Notes: generated by a model not told the origin, from the sequence alone. A stretch of 64,000 nucleotides of DNA from Bradyrhizobium sp. B097 (GCF_038957035.1 NZ_CP152412.1:124001-188000), one strand, 5' to 3'; shown: positions 1 through 10,081, counted from the first letter of the stretch. A program made the numbers and translations.

Positions 1-142
1 GCGGATGGTGGAAGCCATGCGCAAATCGGCCGATCTGACGGTAAAAGCCGTCTCGGCGAAGGGTACCGAGACGATCGACAGCTTCTCGCTGAAGGGCCTG
101 GCGCAGGCGCTCGACCGGCTGGGGCAGGACTGCCGGCGTTAA
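1..142 (+). CDS. Invasion-associated locus B (IalB) family protein, C-terminal fragment
   Basis: Only the last 46 residues are in the window. The reading frame enters at base 2 and stops with TAA at 140-142. The tail has the pattern of IalB-family C-termini: a basic start, TVKAVSAKGTETIDSFSLKG, then an LAQALDRL helix and a Cys close to the end. IalB proteins are small exported proteins of Rhizobiales with unclear molecular function. The stop lies 75 bases before rlmN on the same strand. The family assignment rests on a short fragment and is tentative; the existence of the coding frame is fairly secure because it is intact and GC3-rich. Confidence 0.6.
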   Translation, partial: RMVEAMRKSADLTVKAVSAKGTETIDSFSLKGLAQALDRLGQDCRR

Positions 143-217
143 GACCGGCTCAAGGACGTAAAAATTGAGGTATTTGGCGGCTTTCCAGCACCGGCTGGAA
201 GGCCTATTTGAGGTTTC

Positions 218-1432
218 ATGACCGACACCGTGACCACCCAAGCCGTGTCCGGCGCCAGCGCGCTGGTCGAAAAGGTTCCGCTCGAGACCTATGTGCCGCC
301 GGCCAAGCCGTCGCTGATCGGGCTGTCGCGCGCCGAAATCGCCGATCGCCTGGGCGAGATCGGCGTGCAGGCCGCGCAGCGCAAGATGCGCACCCAGCAG
401 CTCTGGAACTGGATGTATTTCCGCGGCGCCAAGAACTTCGGCGAGATGACCAACGTCTCGAAGGACATGCGCGCCGAGCTCGAGAAGCATTTTACCGTCG
501 ACCGCCCCGAGGTGGTCGCCGAGCAGATCTCCAATGACGGCACGCGCAAATGGCTGCTACGGCTACCGAGCGGCGACAAGGTCGAGCGGCCGCACGAGGT
601 CGAGTGCGTCTACATTCCCGAGACCGATCGCGGCACGCTGTGCGTTTCCTCGCAGGTCGGCTGCACGCTGAACTGCTCGTTCTGCCACACCGGCACGCAG
701 CGGCTGGTGCGCAACCTCACCGCCGGCGAGATCGTCGGCCAGGTGATGGTGGCGCGCGACCGGCTGAATGACTGGGCCGACCGCGAGGACGGCACGCGGC
801 GCGTTACCAACATCGTGATGATGGGGATGGGCGAGCCGCTCTACAATTTCGACGCGGTGCGCGATGCACTGCTGATCGTCGGCGACAATGAAGGCATCGG
901 CATTTCCCGCCGCCGCATCACGCTGTCGACCTCGGGCGTGGTGCCGAACATCCAGCGCACCGGCGAGGAGATCGGCGTGATGCTCGCGATCTCGCTGCAT
1001 GCGGTGCGCGACGAGCTGCGCAACGAGCTGGTGCCGCTGAATCGCAAATATCCGATCAAGGAATTGCTGCAGGCCTGCCGCGACTATCCCGGCGCCTCGA
1101 ACGCGCGGCGCATCACCTTCGAATATGTGATGCTCAAGGGCGTCAACGATTCGCTCGATGATGCCAAGCTGCTGGTGAAGCTGCTCAAGGGCATTCCGGC
1201 CAAGATCAACCTGATCCCGTTCAATCCGTGGCCGGGCACCGCCTACGAGTGCTCGGACTGGGAGCAGATCGAAAAATTCTCCGAATACATCTTCAACGCC
1301 GGCTATTCCTCGCCGGTGCGCACGCCGCGCGGCCGCGACATCCTCGCCGCCTGCGGCCAGCTCAAGTCGGAGACCGAAAAGCTCTCGGCCCGCGAGCGCC
1401 AGGCGCTGCGCGCGATGGCGATGACGGATTGA
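218..1432 (+). CDS. rlmN: 23S rRNA (adenine(2503)-C(2))-methyltransferase RlmN
   Basis: Radical-SAM enzyme that methylates C2 of A2503 in 23S rRNA and A37 in some tRNAs; cytoplasmic. The 404-residue protein has the radical-SAM cluster motif CTLNCSFC (CX3CX2C) near residue 150, the glycine-rich MMGMGEPL motif, and the C-terminal [14 protein letters not shown] segment carrying the second catalytic cysteine that forms the transient thioether. Length fits the family with a modest N-terminal extension before the SLIGLSR helix. A small membrane protein starts 4 bases after the stop, so the two are probably co-transcribed. Start chosen at the first ATG of the frame. Confidence 0.97.
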   Translation: MTDTVTTQAVSGASALVEKVPLETYVPPAKPSLIGLSRAEIADRLGEIGVQAAQRKMRTQQLWNWMYFRGAKNFGEMTNVSKDMRAELEKHFTVDRPEVVAEQISNDGTRKWLLRLPSGDKVERPHEVECVYIPETDRGTLCVSSQVGCTLNCSFCHTGTQRLVRNLTAGEIVGQVMVARDRLNDWADREDGTRRVTNIVMMGMGEPLYNFDAVRDALLIVGDNEGIGISRRRITLSTSGVVPNIQRTGEEIGVMLAISLHAVRDELRNELVPLNRKYPIKELLQACRDYPGASNARRITFEYVMLKGVNDSLDDAKLLVKLLKGIPAKINLIPFNPWPGTAYECSDWEQIEKFSEYIFNAGYSSPVRTPRGRDILAACGQLKSETEKLSARERQALRAMAMTD

Positions 1433-1436
1433 TTAG

Positions 1437-1922
1437 ATGGCCCTGATCGGCCGCCTGTTCGTCGTCGCCTTCGGCTTCCTGATGGCCTGCTTCGTGGCCG
1501 GGATCATCGTGGTCGTCGCGGTGCTGTATCCCGAGATCAGCGATTTCGGCGGGCAGATCGACCAGAGCGCTGTCAACGTCGTGCTCGGCTTCGGCTTCAT
1601 CTTCATATCCGGCTTTGCATTGTTGCCCGCGCTGATCGTGGTGCTGATCACCGAGGCCTTTTTCATCAGGAGCGTGCTGGCCTACGCCGTCGGCGGCGCG
1701 ATCGTCGGCGCGGCCTGCTATCTCGGCCTGGTTCCGTTCGATCCCGACATGATGCAGTTCCACGGCATCGTGCGCCGGCACATGGAGATCATGACCGGCG
1801 CCGGCATCGTCGCCGGCCTGGTCTACTGGTTGATCGCCGGCCGCACCGCCGGCGCCTGGCGCGAGCCGTCGCGCCCCTTGCCGCCGCCGCCACCCTTGCC
1901 GTCGCAATCGCCGCGGTCGTGA
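1437..1922 (+). CDS. Four-helix integral membrane protein of unknown function
   Basis: 161 residues with four clear hydrophobic stretches (about residues 5-30, 45-75, 80-100 and 110-130) and a polar, proline-rich C-terminal tail. There is no catalytic motif or recognised domain. It begins 4 bases downstream of rlmN on the same strand, so translational coupling is likely, but nothing in the protein suggests a role in rRNA modification. The gene is real on the evidence of codon bias and the coherent membrane-protein profile; function unknown. Confidence 0.75.
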   Translation: MALIGRLFVVAFGFLMACFVAGIIVVVAVLYPEISDFGGQIDQSAVNVVLGFGFIFISGFALLPALIVVLITEAFFIRSVLAYAVGGAIVGAACYLGLVPFDPDMMQFHGIVRRHMEIMTGAGIVAGLVYWLIAGRTAGAWREPSRPLPPPPPLPSQSPRS

Positions 1923-1934
1923 TCGGGATTCTCA

Positions 1935-2104
1935 TCCTCCCCTGGAGGGGGAGGATCGGTTCGCATGAAGCGCAAACGCAATGCGAACCGAGGTGGGGTG
2001 AAATCCCTCCACATGAGAACTGCCCGTGTTGAGAGATCACCCCACCCCGGCTCACGCTTCGCTCCGCTCAACGTGAGCCGACCCTCCCCCTCCAGGGGAG
2101 GGTA
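1935..2104. repeat. Palindromic intergenic element, CTCCCC/GGGGAG family, copy 1
   Basis: The outer arms are CCTCCCCTGGAGGGGGAGG at the left and CCCTCCCCCTCCAGGGGAGG at the right, each itself near-palindromic. The interior contains a TGTTGAGAGATCACCCCACC stretch that recurs in the copy at 42034-42195. It fills the gap between two same-strand genes. No coding frame is apparent. Confidence 0.85.
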
Positions 2105-2156
2105 AGGCAAGCCGACGCACTTTCCATGCCCCACAGCCTCGGCTAAACCGCGCGCC

Positions 2157-2939
2157 ATGAACCGGACCGGACTTGTCATCGCGCTGGCGCTCGCGCTCAT
2201 CATCGGCATCCTGTTCGGGATCTATCCCGAGCTCGACCTGAAACTGGCGGCGCTGTTCTACGATGCCGCGCAGAACACCTTCCCGCTGAAGCTCGACGCG
2301 GTGGCGTCATTCGCGCGCGATGCGGCGATGTGGATCGCCTGGGCGCTGGTGCTGCCGGCGATCGTGACCATCGTCTGGAAATTCATCCGGCCGGATCGGC
2401 CGATGCTGATGTCCGGCCGCGCCGCGGTGTTCCTGCTCACCACGATGCTGCTCTCGGCCGGCGTGCTCACCAACCTCACCTTCAAGAACTATTGGGGTCG
2501 GCCGCGGCCGGTGTTCGTGACGCAGTTCGGCGGCGACCTGCAATTCATGCCGTGGTGGGACCCGCGCGGCGGCTGCCCGCGCAATTGCTCGTTCTTCTCC
2601 GGCGAGGGCGCCACGGCGTTCTGGACCTATGCGCCGGCGGCGCTGACGCCGCCCGCCTGGCGGCCGCTGGCCTTTGCCGGGGCGACCGTGTTTGGCATCG
2701 TTACCAGCGGGCTTCGAATGGCCTTTGGCGGGCACTTTTTCACCGATGTCGCGATTGCCGGCCTGGTGTCGTTCTTCACCGTCTGGCTGTTCTATGCGCT
2801 GATCTACCGCTGGGCCTCGACCCGGCTGACCGACGCCCAGGTCGATGCCGCGCTGACGCGGCTGGCGATGCCCGGCTACCGGCTGATGCAGCGCTGGCGC
2901 CGGGGCGGTAAGGCCGAGCCCGGCGGTACGGAAGCCTGA
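2157..2939 (+). CDS. PAP2-family membrane phosphatase with altered motif 2
   Basis: Polytopic membrane protein of 260 residues with the phosphatidic-acid-phosphatase type 2 arrangement: KX6RP (KNYWGRPRP, about residue 111) and the third motif RMAFGGHFFTD (RX5HX3D, about residue 189). The second motif, normally PSGH, reads FFSGEGA, so Glu replaces the usual His. Family members remove phosphate from lipid A, undecaprenyl pyrophosphate or other lipid phosphates at the outer face of the inner membrane. Substrate cannot be read from sequence. The altered motif may mark a subfamily with a different proton donor or reduced activity. It is a single gene upstream of argG with no obvious partner. Confidence 0.82.
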   Translation: MNRTGLVIALALALIIGILFGIYPELDLKLAALFYDAAQNTFPLKLDAVASFARDAAMWIAWALVLPAIVTIVWKFIRPDRPMLMSGRAAVFLLTTMLLSAGVLTNLTFKNYWGRPRPVFVTQFGGDLQFMPWWDPRGGCPRNCSFFSGEGATAFWTYAPAALTPPAWRPLAFAGATVFGIVTSGLRMAFGGHFFTDVAIAGLVSFFTVWLFYALIYRWASTRLTDAQVDAALTRLAMPGYRLMQRWRRGGKAEPGGTEA

Positions 2940-2970
2940 TTAAAGGCGTGCTCCGCCTTCCGAAATTTGA

Positions 2971-4356
<1,386 letters not shown>

Positions 4357-4375
4357 AGGCGACGCTCTTTCACCT

Positions 4376-4508
4376 CGTCGTCCCGGGCAAGCGAAGCGCG
4401 ACCCGGGACCCATAACCACCGGCCATGGTGACGAAGCACGCTGGGGCCATGTCGTGCTTCAACGACTGCTCCCTGTGGTTATGGGTCCCTGCTTTCGCAG
4501 GGACGACG
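4376..4508. repeat. GGGTCCC-type palindromic element, copy 1
   Basis: The left arm (4376-4420) reads CGTCGTCCCGGGC... to ...GACCCATAACCAC. The right arm (4474-4508) is its approximate inverse, GTGGTTATGGGTCCC...GGGACGACG. The interior carries a CGCTGGGGCC motif that also appears, slightly changed, in other full-length copies (28313-28435, 57109-57231). It lies between the convergent argG and TetR genes, where it could also fold in RNA and help terminate both. Confidence 0.88.
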
Positions 4509-4524
4509 CCGGGAGAGAGTTCGG

Positions 4525-5112
4525 CTACTTCACCCTGAGCGCATCCAAGAGCGAACGGAACGCACGCGCGTAATCCGTGCCGGTCTTGCCGATGTCAGGG
4601 CCGGCGGAGACCGCGACTGCGGCTTCCGTCACCGCGCCGAGCAACAGCCGCGCCAGCGGCTCGATCGGCTGCTTCGCGATCACGCCGGCATCCATCGCGG
4701 CCGTCAGCGCGCGCGGAAACTTGCCGCCGAAATGCTTGGCGTCGATCTCGCGCCAGCGTTCCCAGCCGAGCACGGCCGGACCATCGCGCAAGATGATCTG
4801 GCCGGTCGGGCCTTTTGAACACGCCGCGAAATAGCCCTGCGTTCCCGCCGCCATCGCCGCGAGCGGATCGTTCTCGGCGCGCGAGATGCGGTCGAGATCG
4901 GCGACGAGGTCCATCGAGACCTGCTCGAACACGGCCTCGAACACCGCCTCCTTGGTTGCGAAGTGATGATAGACCGCGCCCTTCGCGACGCGTGCGCCAC
5001 TGGCGATGTCGTCCATCGTCGTAGCTGCGAAGCCGCGCTCGCCAAAAATGCGCCGCGCCGCCTTGACGATGGCGGCTCTGGTTTTCTCGCGCCGTTCGGC
5101 CTGGGTTGCCAT
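4525..5112 (-). CDS. TetR/AcrR-family transcriptional repressor
   Basis: 195 residues. The N-terminal helix-turn-helix domain (about residues 10-57) has the family signature RIFGERGFAATTMDDIAS...KGAVYHHFATKEAVFEAVF. The C-terminal ligand-binding part resembles a TetR_C-type all-helical domain with EAAVAVSAGPD near the end. It is divergent from the SnoaL-like gene at 5210, and the 97-base gap holds two stacked inverted repeats overlapping a sigma70-type promoter. It therefore most likely represses the neighbour and perhaps itself. The inducer is unknown. The start is the ATG giving MATQAERREKTRAAI. Confidence 0.93.
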   Translation of the reverse strand: MATQAERREKTRAAIVKAARRIFGERGFAATTMDDIASGARVAKGAVYHHFATKEAVFEAVFEQVSMDLVADLDRISRAENDPLAAMAAGTQGYFAACSKGPTGQIILRDGPAVLGWERWREIDAKHFGGKFPRALTAAMDAGVIAKQPIEPLARLLLGAVTEAAVAVSAGPDIGKTGTDYARAFRSLLDALRVK

Positions 5113-5148
5113 AGCGAATGTCTAGCCCAGGTTCCGGATCGGCGCCAG

Positions 5149-5194
5149 TTGACTTACCGACTCCTGGTCGATAAATACCGACCATCAGTCGGTA
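5149..5194 (+). promoter_or_regulatory. Promoter of the SnoaL-like gene overlapped by two TetR-type operators
   Basis: A -35 TTGACT (5149-5154) and a -10 TAAATA (5172-5177) are separated by 17 bases. Operator 1 is TACCGAC (5155-5161), a 5-base spacer, then GTCGATA (5167-5173), one mismatch from perfect. Operator 2 is TACCGAC (5176-5182), a 5-base spacer, then GTCGGTA (5188-5194), perfect. The two 19-base sites start exactly 21 bases apart, two helical turns, so two repressor dimers could sit on the same DNA face and cover the promoter spacer and -10. Assignment to the adjacent TetR protein is inference from position. Confidence 0.8.
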
Positions 5195-5209
5195 AATGGA
5201 GATTGCCCG

Positions 5210-5575
5210 ATGCCCTCGCTCAAGACGCTGCAAGCCTTCGCTGATGCGGTCGAATCCAACGACCATGTCGGCGCGATCAGGAACTTCTATACCGCCGATG
5301 CCCGCACCCAGGAGAATGACGGCGAATGGCGCGTCGGCCGCGAGGCGCTGGCGGCGCGCGAGGCGGCGGTGCTGGCCGCGGTCTCCGGCGTGAAGACCAC
5401 GCGGCTCGGACCGCTGCTGCTCGACGGCGATCATTCGGCGATCTGCTGGCGCTTCGAATTCACCGGCAAGGACGGCAAGGTCCGCCGCATGGAGGAGGTC
5501 GCCTGGCAGACCTGGCGCGGTGAGGAACTGGTCGAGGAGCGCTTCTTCTACGATCCGGCGCAGATGGCGCGCTGA
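5210..5575 (+). CDS. SnoaL-like / NTF2-fold protein
   Basis: 121 residues with the size and pattern of the SnoaL/NTF2-like alpha+beta cone fold: an N-terminal helix (TLQAFADAVESND), an early FYTADAR segment, a central GREALAAREAAV helix, and paired strands ending EELVEERFFYDPAQ. Such proteins bind small hydrophobic molecules or act as isomerases and dehydratases; no catalytic residue can be assigned here. Expression is probably controlled by the divergent TetR regulator through the stacked operators just upstream. A stress- or xenobiotic-response role is a guess. Confidence 0.75.
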   Translation: MPSLKTLQAFADAVESNDHVGAIRNFYTADARTQENDGEWRVGREALAAREAAVLAAVSGVKTTRLGPLLLDGDHSAICWRFEFTGKDGKVRRMEEVAWQTWRGEELVEERFFYDPAQMAR

Positions 5576-5690
5576 GGTCGGGCCGGCCCTTGCGGCAATA
5601 CGCCCCGGCGCCGCCTCATTGCGGCGTCATCCGCCGCCACTAGCCTCCGCCCCCGCGCGCATCATGCGCAAGGGGGCGGGAGCATCGATC

Positions 5691-7445
5691 ATGATCAAGC
5701 TAGTTGCCGGCGTGGCCTTCATGCTGGTGTTGTCGGCGGCGCCGGCGCTCGCCCAGACCATCTATCCGATCGATCGCGCCGATATCCTCGTCGGCGCAAA
5801 ATTCGACTTCAAGGTCGAACTTTCTGGCGTGGTCGATCAAGCCCGGCTGAAGGTGACGCTGAACGGCGCGGACTATGCCGCGGTGTTCGGCCAGGGCGGC
5901 ACATTCACCGCGCGCGAGGCGGGCCGGGACCAGTCGGCGTTGCTGCTGCGCGACGTCTCGCTCGCCAAACCCGGCCCGGTGACCGTCGAAGTCAGCGACG
6001 GCACGCAGAGCCGCACGGTGAGCTGGACCGTCTACGACACCGGGCCACGCAAGGCGAAGAACGTGATCCTGTTCATCGGCGACGGGATGTCGCCGGCGCA
6101 TCGCGTCGCCGCGCGGATCCTCTCCAAGGGAATCGCGGAAGGCAAGAGCCGCGGCAAGCTCGCCATCGACGACATGCCGCATATGGCGCTGGTGGCGACC
6201 GCTGGCTCGGATTCGATCATCACCGACTCGGCGAATGCCGCGAGCGCCTACGCCACCGGCCACAAGGCCGCGGTCAATGCGCTCGGCGTCTATGCCGATC
6301 GCACGCCCGATCCGCTCGACGACCCCAGGGTCGAGACCATCACGAGCCTCCTCAAACGGGCCGGGCTCGCCGTCGGCATCGTCACCAACACCGAAATCGA
6401 GGACGCGACGCCGGCAGCGATGGTTGCGCATACCCGACGCCGCGCCGCCTATGACGCGATCGTCGCGCATTATTTCGATGCCAGGCCCGACGTACTGATG
6501 GGCGGCGGCGCCGCGAACTTCCTGCCGCAATCGGCCGCGGGATCGAAACGCAAGGACGACATCGATTATCTCGCGCGCTTCCGCGACGCCGGTTATCCGG
6601 TCGCGACCACCGCAAGCGAGCTGAATGCGCTCGCCGCACGTCCGGAGACGCGGCAATTGCTCGGCCTGTTCGCGACCGGCAACATGGACGGCGCGCTGGA
6701 CCGCAAGTTCCTCAAGGGCGGCGGCGTCAAAAAATTTCCCGAGCAGCCCGACCTGACCGAACAGGTCCAGGCTGCGCTCACGGTTCTGTCGAAGCACGAG
6801 TCCGGGTTCTTCCTGATGGTCGAGTCCGGCCTGATCGACAAATACGCCCATTTGCTCGACATGGAGCGCGCGGTCTACGACACCATCATGCTCGACAACG
6901 CGGTGCGGCTGGCAAAGGACTGGGCCAAAGCGCGCAATGACGACACGCTGATCCTGGTCGTCGCCGACCACAACCATCCGAACAGCCTGGTCGGCACCAT
7001 CAATGACGACATGGCCACGACACCCAATGTGCCGCTGCGCGAGCGCGTCGGCGTCTATGACAAGGCCGGCTTCCCGAATTACCCGGCGCCCGATGCCGAG
7101 GGCTATCCGTCACGCGTCGATGTCAGCCGGCGGCTTGCGATCTTCTCGGCCAGCCTGCCCGACCATTACGAGACGTTCCGCCCGAAGCTCGACGATCCGA
7201 ACGAGCCGACCGTGAAAGGCGATCAGCCCGACACCTTCAAGGCCAACGACAAGTACAAGGACGTTCCCGGCGTCGTGCTGCGTTTCGGCAATCTGCCGGC
7301 GATGATCGGTGCCAGCGTGCATTCTGGCGAGGATGTTATCCTTACCGCGACCGGGCCGGGCAGCGAGCGCGTCCACGGCTCGATGGACAACACCGAGGTG
7401 TTTCGCGTGATGGTCGACGCGCTGGGGCTGGGGGCGCGGAAGTGA
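5691..7445 (+). CDS. Periplasmic alkaline phosphatase, PhoA type
   Basis: 584 residues. Hydrolyses phosphate monoesters in the periplasm. A clear signal peptide (MIKLVAGVAFMLVLSAAPALA, cleavage near residue 22) supports the ATG at 5691, which has a GGGAG ribosome-binding site 8 bases upstream; longer in-frame starts would bury the signal. Metal-site motifs are in order: FIGDGM (first Asp), TDSANAASA (nucleophile Ser), VESGLIDKYAH (Glu, Asp and His ligands), VADHNH (Asp-His) and VHSGEDV (last His). About 100 residues between the signal and the catalytic domain form a beta-rich N-terminal domain. No Pho box was recognised upstream. Confidence 0.88.
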   Translation: MIKLVAGVAFMLVLSAAPALAQTIYPIDRADILVGAKFDFKVELSGVVDQARLKVTLNGADYAAVFGQGGTFTAREAGRDQSALLLRDVSLAKPGPVTVEVSDGTQSRTVSWTVYDTGPRKAKNVILFIGDGMSPAHRVAARILSKGIAEGKSRGKLAIDDMPHMALVATAGSDSIITDSANAASAYATGHKAAVNALGVYADRTPDPLDDPRVETITSLLKRAGLAVGIVTNTEIEDATPAAMVAHTRRRAAYDAIVAHYFDARPDVLMGGGAANFLPQSAAGSKRKDDIDYLARFRDAGYPVATTASELNALAARPETRQLLGLFATGNMDGALDRKFLKGGGVKKFPEQPDLTEQVQAALTVLSKHESGFFLMVESGLIDKYAHLLDMERAVYDTIMLDNAVRLAKDWAKARNDDTLILVVADHNHPNSLVGTINDDMATTPNVPLRERVGVYDKAGFPNYPAPDAEGYPSRVDVSRRLAIFSASLPDHYETFRPKLDDPNEPTVKGDQPDTFKANDKYKDVPGVVLRFGNLPAMIGASVHSGEDVILTATGPGSERVHGSMDNTEVFRVMVDALGLGARK

Positions 7446-7472
7446 CGAACGACGCAACGGCATACTCGCTGC

Positions 7473-7597
7473 ACCTCTCCCGCTTGCGGGGGAGGTCGGA
7501 TTGCATCGAAGATGCAATCCGGGTGGGGGCTGCTTCCACAATGTGACTTGCGGAGAGACCCCCACCCCAACCCTCCCCCGCAAGCGGGAGAGGGGGC
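7473..7597. repeat. Palindromic element, CTCTCCCGCTTGCGGG family
   Basis: The left arm CTCTCCCGCTTGCGGGGGAG is answered by CTCCCCCGCAAGCGGGAGAG at the right end. Inside is a second inverted pair, GGATTGCATC...GATGCAATCC, and a GGTGGGGG/CCCCCACC pair, so the whole unit could fold into a long cruciform. It lies between the alkaline phosphatase and the convergent OmpA-like gene. Only one copy is in the window. Confidence 0.8.
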
Positions 7598-7637
7598 AGA
7601 ACGATTGCGTGGCTGGCAGCATGCTTTCATCAAACAA

Positions 7638-7665
7638 AAATGGCCGGGATCGCTCCCGGCCATTT
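7638..7665 (-). terminator. Intrinsic terminator of the OmpA-like gene
   Basis: A perfect 12-bp stem AAATGGCCGGGA / TCCCGGCCATTT with a 4-base loop, 22 bases beyond the stop of the leftward OmpA-domain gene. On the minus strand it is followed by TTTTTGTTTG, a typical U-rich tract. Confidence 0.88.
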
Positions 7666-7687
7666 CGTAGCGTGATGTCGCGCCGGC

Positions 7688-10081
7688 TCAGCGCGGCGGC
7701 GCGGCGGAGGCGGTGCCGCCGTTGAGCAGCGGGGTGATGCGGCGGACGGTGACGCGCCGGTTGATGCGGCTCGGTCCGTCGGTCTGCTCCTTCAGATATT
7801 GCGAGCCGTAACCCTGCGAGGTCAGGTTTTCCGCCGGCACGCCGAATTGCTGCGTCAGCAGCTCGGCGGCGGACTGCGCACGGCGGTCGGACAGCGACAG
7901 ATTGTCGGTGTCGTTGCCGGTCGCATCCGTGTGGCCTTCGATCAGGAACACCTCGCGCGGATTGCGCTGGATGGCCCGGTTGAGGCCGTCGGCGATCGCC
8001 TGCAGCTTCGCCGCCTGATCCGGCGGGATCTGCCAGGACCCTGAGTCGAAGTTGATGCTGTTGACGTCGATCGACGGCATCAGCATGCGGACGTTCGGGC
8101 TGTAGCGGATTTCGTCGAGCGAATAGCGTCGCGCGATCCGATCCACCGGCGGTGCCTCCATGGTGTCGTAGATCACGTCCGGCGCCGCGCTGTCGGACTC
8201 GACGATGTAGCGATCATAGGGGATGCGGACCACCGGCGGAGGCAGGTCGACATAGAAGCCGCCGACCGCGCCCGGATCGCGATAGCTGTTGTCGATGATG
8301 ACGAGCTCGCGGCCACCGGGCTCCCTGCGGATCCGGCGCAGCATCTGGCCATCGGGACCGACCACGGTGATGATCTCGCTGCCGTCGGGACGAACCACGA
8401 TGGTGCGGGTCTCGCCGCCGATCGTCTCGGTGCGAATGTCGCGCGCGCCATAGCGGAAGCGATAGACGTCGTCGCCGCGCACATAGGCCTGACCACCCGG
8501 ATCGCGGATGATGATGCGGTCCGGCTCGGTGTAGATGGTGCGGCCGTCCTCGACGACTTCCTGCCGCTGGTTGTGCAGGTCGGCGATGGTCCCGCCGATG
8601 ATCGCACCGGCGACCACGCCGACGCCGACAGCGGCACCGATCGCGAGCGGCGAGACGTTGTCACGTCGCGGAGGCGGCGGAAGCGGCGCCGTGACCGTTG
8701 GCGCGGCCCGGAACGCCGACGAGACGGTCGGCGGGGCGTATTGCGCCTGGCCGGGCGGGGGCGTTGCGGCCGCCGAGCCGGGGACGACACCCGGCGCGGC
8801 GGGGCCGGCCGGACGTGCCGCGGGCGCGCCCATGGCCGCTCCTTGGGCCGGCGGCACTGCGGGCGCAGCACCAGCAGCGGGCGGAATGCCCGGGCGTGCC
8901 GGCTGACCCGGAGCCGGTGTCGCGCCGGGGGCGCCCATTGCGGCGCCTGGGGTCGCCGGTGTTCCGGGCGGTGTGGCGGGACGTCCCTGCTGACCCGGCG
9001 CCGGTGGCGTCGGCGTCGCGCCGGGAGGCGTCACGGCTGGTGGGGTGCCGGGCGCGCCGGGCCGTGCGGGCGGCTGTCCGCCTGCTGCGGGAGGCGTTGT
9101 CGTTGTCGATGGCGTGGGCGTTGCCGGCGCCGTCGCGCCGGGCGGCGTCACCGCGGGCGGCGTGCCCGGCGGTTGCTTGGCACCGCCAGGACGTTCACCG
9201 ATAGGACGTTCGCCACCCGGACGATCACCAGGCCGGCGCTCGGCCGGCGCCGGTGTTGCAGCTCCCGGAGCTGCCGGTGTCGGCGTTGCAGCCGGCGTGC
9301 CTGGGCGTGCTGCCGGAGCGGCAGCCGGTGCTGCGGGAGTAGCCGCCGGTGCGGGGGTCGGCAGCGTGTGCGCGGGTCCTGCGCCGGGCGGTGGCGTGCC
9401 CGGCCGCTGCGGTGCTGCAGCGGGCGGCGGAGGGGTCGGCGTGGGATGTGCGGGCGCTGCCGCCGGCGGTGGCGGTGTCGGCTTCGCCGGTGCAGCCGCG
9501 GGCGGCTCCGGCCGTGCAGGTGCTGGCGATGGTGCCGGCTTCGCGGCAGGCGGCTCGGGCCGCACAGGCGCGGCTGCCGGCGGAGGCGGAGCCGGGCGCG
9601 CGGCGGGCGGTTCGGGTCGTGCGGGAGCGGCCGGCGGAGCAGGATGTGCCGGGGCGGCCGCGGGCGGCGGAGGCGGAGCGGGGCGCGCAGGCGCGGCTGC
9701 CGGCGGAGCTGGTGGCGTCGGATGTGGCGGAGCGGCGGCAGGGGGCGGAGGTGGCGGAACGGGGCGCGCGGGCGCTGCGGCCGGCGGCGGAGCCGGATGC
9801 GGCGCGGCTGCGGGAGGCGGCGCTTGCGGATGCGGCGCGGCTGCCGGAGGTGGCGCTTGCGGATGCGGTGCGGCGGCGGGCGGTGCAGCTGCGGGCGGTG
9901 CCGGATGCGCAGGTGCGCCCGGTGCTGGCCGTGGCTTCGGCTTTCCGTCAGGTCCGAGCTCTTCCTTTGGCTGCGCCTGTGCGACGACCAGCGGCGAAGT
10001 TTGTGCGTGCGACGCTGAGGTGGCGAATTGCATCACCGTCAGCGCAGTCGTGGCAAGCAGCACGAGACGAAGCTTTGTCAT
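7688..10081 (-). CDS. OmpA-domain outer-envelope protein with long Pro/Ala-rich region
   Basis: 797 residues. The ATG at 10081 puts a normal signal peptide first (MTKLRLVLLATTALTVMQFA...SHAQ). Residues about 45-440 are a low-complexity stretch of Pro, Ala, Gly, Thr and Arg, starting with 11-residue PPAAAPHPQ-type tandem repeats. A glycine-rich hydrophobic segment (AIGAAVGVGVVAGAIIGGTIADL) follows near residue 500. The C-terminal 120 residues are an OmpA-like peptidoglycan-binding domain with FLIEGHTDATG and NLSLSDRRAQS, holding the Asp and Arg that bind diaminopimelate. It probably tethers the envelope to peptidoglycan, with the Pro/Ala region as an extended spacer. Repeat number is likely variable between strains. 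Transcribed alone from the promoter at 10219-10248. Confidence 0.88.
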   Translation of the reverse strand: MTKLRLVLLATTALTVMQFATSASHAQTSPLVVAQAQPKEELGPDGKPKPRPAPGAPAHPAPPAAAPPAAAPHPQAPPPAAAPHPQAPPPAAAPHPAPPPAAAPARPVPPPPPPAAAPPHPTPPAPPAAAPARPAPPPPPAAAPAHPAPPAAPARPEPPAARPAPPPPAAAPVRPEPPAAKPAPSPAPARPEPPAAAPAKPTPPPPAAAPAHPTPTPPPPAAAPQRPGTPPPGAGPAHTLPTPAPAATPAAPAAAPAARPGTPAATPTPAAPGAATPAPAERRPGDRPGGERPIGERPGGAKQPPGTPPAVTPPGATAPATPTPSTTTTPPAAGGQPPARPGAPGTPPAVTPPGATPTPPAPGQQGRPATPPGTPATPGAAMGAPGATPAPGQPARPGIPPAAGAAPAVPPAQGAAMGAPAARPAGPAAPGVVPGSAAATPPPGQAQYAPPTVSSAFRAAPTVTAPLPPPPRRDNVSPLAIGAAVGVGVVAGAIIGGTIADLHNQRQEVVEDGRTIYTEPDRIIIRDPGGQAYVRGDDVYRFRYGARDIRTETIGGETRTIVVRPDGSEIITVVGPDGQMLRRIRREPGGRELVIIDNSYRDPGAVGGFYVDLPPPVVRIPYDRYIVESDSAAPDVIYDTMEAPPVDRIARRYSLDEIRYSPNVRMLMPSIDVNSINFDSGSWQIPPDQAAKLQAIADGLNRAIQRNPREVFLIEGHTDATGNDTDNLSLSDRRAQSAAELLTQQFGVPAENLTSQGYGSQYLKEQTDGPSRINRRVTVRRITPLLNGGTASAAPPR
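9795..9893. repeat. 33-bp tandem repeats inside the OmpA-like gene
   Basis: Two almost identical 33-base units (9795-9827 and 9828-9860), each starting GGATGCGG on the plus strand, and a diverged third from 9861. They encode 11-residue PPPAAAPHPQA units near the N-terminus of the Pro/Ala region. In-frame unit length means copy-number change would not disturb the downstream OmpA domain. Confidence 0.85.
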
